Both the position numbers and the translations under genes were made by a program. DNA of 64,000 nucleotides from Phycisphaeraceae bacterium (GTDB lineage Bacteria > Planctomycetota > Phycisphaerae > Phycisphaerales > UBA1924): contig JAHBWV010000001.1 of NCBI GenBank assembly GCA_019636845.1, forward strand, positions 1,674,001-1,738,000, given 5' to 3'. The notes under the pieces are model-generated. The model saw only the letters and a list, made by a program, of their open reading frames with translations, ran no database searches and was not told the DNA's origin. Shown here in pieces: positions 60,751-64,000 of the stretch (the stretch's first letter is position 1; each line of letters opens with the position of its first letter).

Positions 60751-61722
60751 TCACTGGACCGGATACACCGCCTGGGCATTGACTACCACCGCCTTGCCGT
60801 CTGCCGACGAGACGTTACCGATCACGACGATTTCCGTCAGTTCCTTCAGCCCGCGCCGCCCCTTCATGTCCGTTCGGAGGATTTGCCCCTTGGCATCCAC
60901 CACCTGCACTGTTACTGAGTTCGCGAGGATGTCCTGCTTGGTCTCGCAGCAGTAGTCCCAGGGCTTGGAGCATTTGTCGTCGGGGTTTTCGTTGCAGGCC
61001 TTGAGCCCTCTGCCCATCAGCGTAAGGACAGCGCGACCCGCGACGAATGGTTCCTTGCTGCCGCCGACTCGCCCGCGAAGCACGACCTCATCACCTGCCT
61101 TGAGCGTTCCGGCCTTGCGGATCTCCGACACGTCCTTGGCGTTCTCGGGCTGCTTCTCGACAAAGAACCCGCTCGGCAGCGGGGCCTTGGACACATGCAT
61201 CGAGGTCGCGGTGAGCACCAGCGCATCGGTGCCGTTGGCGGTCTCGACTTTGCCCGTCACGAACACCTCCGCGCCCGGCTTGAGCCCGTGCTGGCCATTG
61301 AGTCCGGCGCGGAGCGCCTTCCCGTTCGCGTCAACGATCTGCACAGTCGCGCGCCCTTCCGCCGGGATGTCGCACGCGGTGTCGGGCAACTTGTCCGAGG
61401 GCGGGCAGCAGCCCTTGCGGGTGGACTCATCCACCAGCGTGAACATCGCGCGGTTCTCCACGAAGGCATCCTTCGACATCGCCACGGTGCCGCGCACCGT
61501 GATCGTCTCGCCCACCTTGGCGGACTTCATCGCGGCGGTGATCTCCAGCGCGTTCGCCGGGAGTTCCGGCTTGAGCATGGTCTTCACGTCCGCGACGTTC
61601 TTGACCTGCGCTAGTGCCGCCACGGGCGTCAGCATGCCCAATCCCGCCGCGCCCGCGATCAGCATCGCGGCCACCGTCATCGCCCGCATCGAACCCGTCA
61701 CGTTCATCTTCATCGCTTTCAT
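60751..61722 (-). CDS. Secreted protein with two repeated OB-like, Cys-rich domains
   Basis: The 323-residue protein has a signal peptide (MTVAAMLIAGAAGLGM to VAALAQ). Two related domains follow: VGETITVRGTVAMSKDAFVE with CCPPSDKLPDTACDIP, then AGDEVVLRGRVGGSKEPFVA with ACNENPDDKCSKPWDYCC. Each ends in a VQ(I/V)VDA(N/K)G(K/Q) segment and a second beta unit (VFVTGKV / IVVIGNV). This is an internal duplication of an OB-fold-like unit with a Cys cluster that could bind metal. AAGGAG lies seven bases before ATG 61722. It lies downstream of two ABC permease genes and may be their periplasmic partner. Confidence 0.75.
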   Translation of the reverse strand: MKAMKMNVTGSMRAMTVAAMLIAGAAGLGMLTPVAALAQVKNVADVKTMLKPELPANALEITAAMKSAKVGETITVRGTVAMSKDAFVENRAMFTLVDESTRKGCCPPSDKLPDTACDIPAEGRATVQIVDANGKALRAGLNGQHGLKPGAEVFVTGKVETANGTDALVLTATSMHVSKAPLPSGFFVEKQPENAKDVSEIRKAGTLKAGDEVVLRGRVGGSKEPFVAGRAVLTLMGRGLKACNENPDDKCSKPWDYCCETKQDILANSVTVQVVDAKGQILRTDMKGRRGLKELTEIVVIGNVSSADGKAVVVNAQAVYPVQ

Positions 61723-61797
61723 ATCGAAACTCCTTGCAAACGTCGTTGGACTCTTGTCGCCCCGCGGCACACGCCACGGCGGCACACTCGTTCACCA

Positions 61798-63060
61798 TCA
61801 CACCGCCTTGAGCGCGACAGGGATCGTCGGCCTCAGACAACGAATCGCCGGGGGCAACGCGCCCGCGACGCCCAGGGCCAGGCCCGTCAGCAGCCCCAGC
61901 CCGATCACCGTCTCGTCGATCAGCAGCCCGAACGCCCCCATCGAGAACCGCACCGCCAGCCCGTCGAGCAGGAACACGCCCACCGCGCACGCGAGCAGCC
62001 CACCCGCCGCCGTCGCCAGCGTCGATTCCTGGATCATCGACCAGACGATCGCCAGCCGCCGGTAGCCGATGGATTGCAGCGTCCCCAGTTCGCGGATGCG
62101 CGAGGCGAACGCGGCGTACATCGTGTTCAGCCCGCCGAAGAGCCCGCCGACGGCGATCAGCCCCGCCGTCACCCACGCGACAATCTTGATGGGCCCGAAA
62201 AAGCTCGCCAGTTTTCCGTAGTACTCGCGCTCGGTCATGGGCACCAGTTCGAGGTCCGGCCGGGTCTTGGTAAAGGCCGCGATATCACCGAAGTCGGCCC
62301 CTTCGCCCGTCGCCTCGTTGTAGGGGTCGAGCGTGAGGACCACGCACGAAATGGTCTCGCGTTTGGTTGCCGTCATGAGGTCTGCCAGCGGGAGCCACAC
62401 CTCGGCCTCGACAACCGTCCCCGGCGCGCTGAAGCGCCCGACGATCGTCCACGGCCTGCCGTCGATCACCAGCGCCTTGCCGACTTGCACATCGCTCTCC
62501 GAGATGCCCAGTACCGTCCCCGTCATGCGACCGACCATCACCTCATCCGCTCCCGATTCGGGCCATCGCCCCTCGGTCAACGACACCGACTCGTGGACCA
62601 GCGACGCCGCGGGAGTGACGCCTCGCATCATCACCTGCCGTCCTTTCGGCCTGGGAACCCTGGAGCCGCCCGACCCCTCCGCAACCACCGATTCAGCCCT
62701 GCTCTGCGGGTTCGCCGCGCTCTGCGACGGACCCACACGGACTGGGAGCATCACATGAACCTCAGGCGAGACATAGGCCACACCGGCACGCGTGCGGATG
62801 CCCGAGACGCTGGCCGCGAGCACACCCGGCACGCCCGCCTCGATCTCGGAGCGCTCGACGCTCTCCTCGCTCCCCGCGCCCATGAGGATGACGTTGTGCT
62901 CCCCGCCCGTGGCCTTGAGCGCCCGACTCATACCGTTGACGAACCCGCCCGCGACCAGGATGAGCAGTACAACCATCGCCGCCCCGGCGACAGAGAGGAA
63001 GAGCCGCGAGGGCGAACGGCCCAGATTGCGGACGGCGTATGCGAACGGAAGAAGTCTCAT
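61798..63060 (-). CDS. ABC transporter permease (FtsX/MacB-like)
   Basis: The 420-residue protein has the layout of MacB/FtsX permeases. A first helix lies at ~20-42 (SVAGAAMVVLLILVAGGFVN). A large extracytoplasmic domain follows with VMVGRMTGTVLGI and GRPWTIVGRFSAPGTVVEAE VWLP. Three C-terminal helices end it, with SRIRELGTLQSIGYRRLAIV typical of the FtsX domain and LPPAIRCLRPTIPVALKAV. GAGGG lies upstream of ATG 63060; the longer open frame to 63453 runs into the neighbouring permease. The matching ATPase is probably beyond the window. Confidence 0.88.
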   Translation of the reverse strand: MRLLPFAYAVRNLGRSPSRLFLSVAGAAMVVLLILVAGGFVNGMSRALKATGGEHNVILMGAGSEESVERSEIEAGVPGVLAASVSGIRTRAGVAYVSPEVHVMLPVRVGPSQSAANPQSRAESVVAEGSGGSRVPRPKGRQVMMRGVTPAASLVHESVSLTEGRWPESGADEVMVGRMTGTVLGISESDVQVGKALVIDGRPWTIVGRFSAPGTVVEAEVWLPLADLMTATKRETISCVVLTLDPYNEATGEGADFGDIAAFTKTRPDLELVPMTEREYYGKLASFFGPIKIVAWVTAGLIAVGGLFGGLNTMYAAFASRIRELGTLQSIGYRRLAIVWSMIQESTLATAAGGLLACAVGVFLLDGLAVRFSMGAFGLLIDETVIGLGLLTGLALGVAGALPPAIRCLRPTIPVALKAV

Positions 63061-63071
63061 ATGTCCCTCTT

Positions 63072-64000
63072 TCAAACGGCCCTGAAGCACGATGCGATCT
63101 CTCGGCGGCCCGCCCGCCACGCGGGCACCAGGCCCGCCACGATTCCGACGCCTGCCGAGATGAGCAGGCCCCAGGCCAGGACCGACCACGAGGCGCTCAC
63201 GCCGATCGAGAGTCCTTCCTGCGACAGACTGAAGTTGCCGAAGTGAACGACGGAGAGAGCGATGCCCGTGCCGAGCGCGCCCCCCAGCACGCCGATGAGC
63301 ATCCCTTCGCTCACGATCAGGCGGGCGATGAGGCCGGAGCGGAACCCCAAGGTTTGCAAGACGGCGTGCTCCTTGATTCGATCCTGCACGCTCAGCACGA
63401 TGGCGTTGGCGACAAGCGCCAGCACCGCCGCCAGGCAACCCCAGCCCAGCCACTGCGTGAACTTCACGATCTCCACGATGTCAGCCCCGGCCTGCGCCAC
63501 GAAGGCCTTCTCGGGACTGGTCATCGTCGGGTCGGCCTCGGTGCGGAACTCGGCATCGATGGCCTCCGCCACGGCCTCCATCTTCGCCGGATCATCGACG
63601 CGGACGGTGAACTGCGTGACGCTCCCCAGCCCGCCGCCCTTGCCCGCGGCCTGCTGAAGGAAGTCGAGGTGGACGTAGGCGACGTTCTGGTCCTGCGCTT
63701 CGGGGGAGCGGATGATCCCCGCGACTGTGACGGTGATGCCCGAGGCGTCGAAGGACTGGCCGACCTGGAAGCCGCGCCGCGCGGCGAGCGTCTCGCCGAC
63801 CAGGGCCGAGTCCGAGCGCCTCTCCCACTCGGCCACAGAACCAGAGATGAGTTGCCACTTGCTGGCCCAGCCTTGGGGACCCGCGAGGTCCTCGCGGGGT
63901 ACGCCCCGGAACGTGATGACGTCCAGCGAGGCCCGGCAGTTGTTGACCACGATCTTGACCGGCACCGCCGAGACTACGCCGGGGATCTTCTCGATCCGGT
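63072..64000 (-). CDS. ABC transporter permease (FtsX/MacB-like), N-terminus beyond window
   Basis: The frame is open to the right edge of the window (in-frame RIEKIPGVVSAVPVKIVVNN at the edge), so the start lies outside. The visible ~309 residues include a MacB-type periplasmic domain (LVGETLAARRGFQVGQSFDA, GIIRSPEAQDQNVAYVHLDF) and a C-terminal FtsX domain with helices near the end (IKEHAVLQTLGFRSGLIARL IVSEGML, GIVAGLVPAWRAGRREI). It lies 11 bases upstream of the second permease, so the two probably form a heterodimer. Confidence 0.88.
   Translation of the reverse strand, partial: RIEKIPGVVSAVPVKIVVNNCRASLDVITFRGVPREDLAGPQGWASKWQLISGSVAEWERRSDSALVGETLAARRGFQVGQSFDASGITVTVAGIIRSPEAQDQNVAYVHLDFLQQAAGKGGGLGSVTQFTVRVDDPAKMEAVAEAIDAEFRTEADPTMTSPEKAFVAQAGADIVEIVKFTQWLGWGCLAAVLALVANAIVLSVQDRIKEHAVLQTLGFRSGLIARLIVSEGMLIGVLGGALGTGIALSVVHFGNFSLSQEGLSIGVSASWSVLAWGLLISAGVGIVAGLVPAWRAGRREIASCFRAV

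Overview
The window is GC-rich and almost fully coding. It looks like a chromosomal piece of a planctomycete, most likely a Phycisphaerae-type bacterium. This is an inference from several traits: a type III glutamine synthetase; a secreted beta-helix protein ending in a dockerin-like Asp-rich repeat pair and a terminal GCP tail; a small secreted protein with a VPSP-type C-terminal sorting tail; an FHA-kinase divergent from a type VI-like sheath protein; dispersed 'ACGCGGAGG'-type repeats; and a DUF2924 / serine recombinase / ParB-like HTH cassette. No 16S rRNA gene or other taxonomic marker is present, so the placement is not proven.

Region 1-3.6 kb holds a divergent pair. One gene encodes an FHA domain, a long Pro-rich linker and a Ser/Thr kinase (cut by the left edge). 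The other encodes a single polypeptide that appears to fuse TssB-like and TssC-like contractile-sheath segments. A tRNA-Tyr and terminator follow. Region 4.0-15.6 kb is one long plus-strand operon: sensor histidine kinase, STAS protein, GspE/PilB ATPase, GspF/PilC, PilM, PilN, PilO, a PilP-position protein, four pseudopilins and a PilX/GspK-like protein. Many of these genes overlap by 4 bp. Region 15.6-19.2 kb (minus) has tRNA-Leu, a DUF3313-like lipoprotein coupled to a Fur-family regulator, tRNA-Ile2 and type III glutamine synthetase.

Region 19.4-32 kb has trpA, a divergent secreted reprolysin-like metalloprotease, and an eight-gene minus-strand run: an ABC importer (NMT1/NrtA-like binding protein, permease, ATPase), then hutH, hutU, hutG, hutI and a type I methionine aminopeptidase. 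Together these read as histidine uptake and breakdown to glutamate. Region 32-38 kb has a GNAT acetyltransferase, prolyl-tRNA synthetase, a degenerate QueC-like protein and two secreted proteins. Region 38.3-46.8 kb is a tightly overlapped minus-strand run: FAD oxidoreductase, glycerate kinase, short-chain fatty acid transporter, aminotransferase, and the ligase-associated pair PdeM plus Lhr-like helicase. Region 46.9-51.2 kb is a plus-strand run of a SOUL-type heme protein, a membrane protein and two different photolyases.

Region 51.2-52.8 kb is a repeat-rich island. Purine-rich tracts and three copies of a GGTGGCATGCCTG hairpin surround one hypothetical gene, which also has a perfect 26-bp palindrome upstream. 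B12-dependent methionine synthase follows, carrying an in-frame insertion related in architecture to the repeats and preceded by a 32-nt near-perfect palindrome. Next come ribosomal protein L31 and tRNA-Asn. Region 57.5-60.3 kb is the recombinase cassette next to tRNA-Asn. The right edge carries a duplicated OB-like secreted protein downstream of two FtsX/MacB-type permeases, the last cut by the window end.
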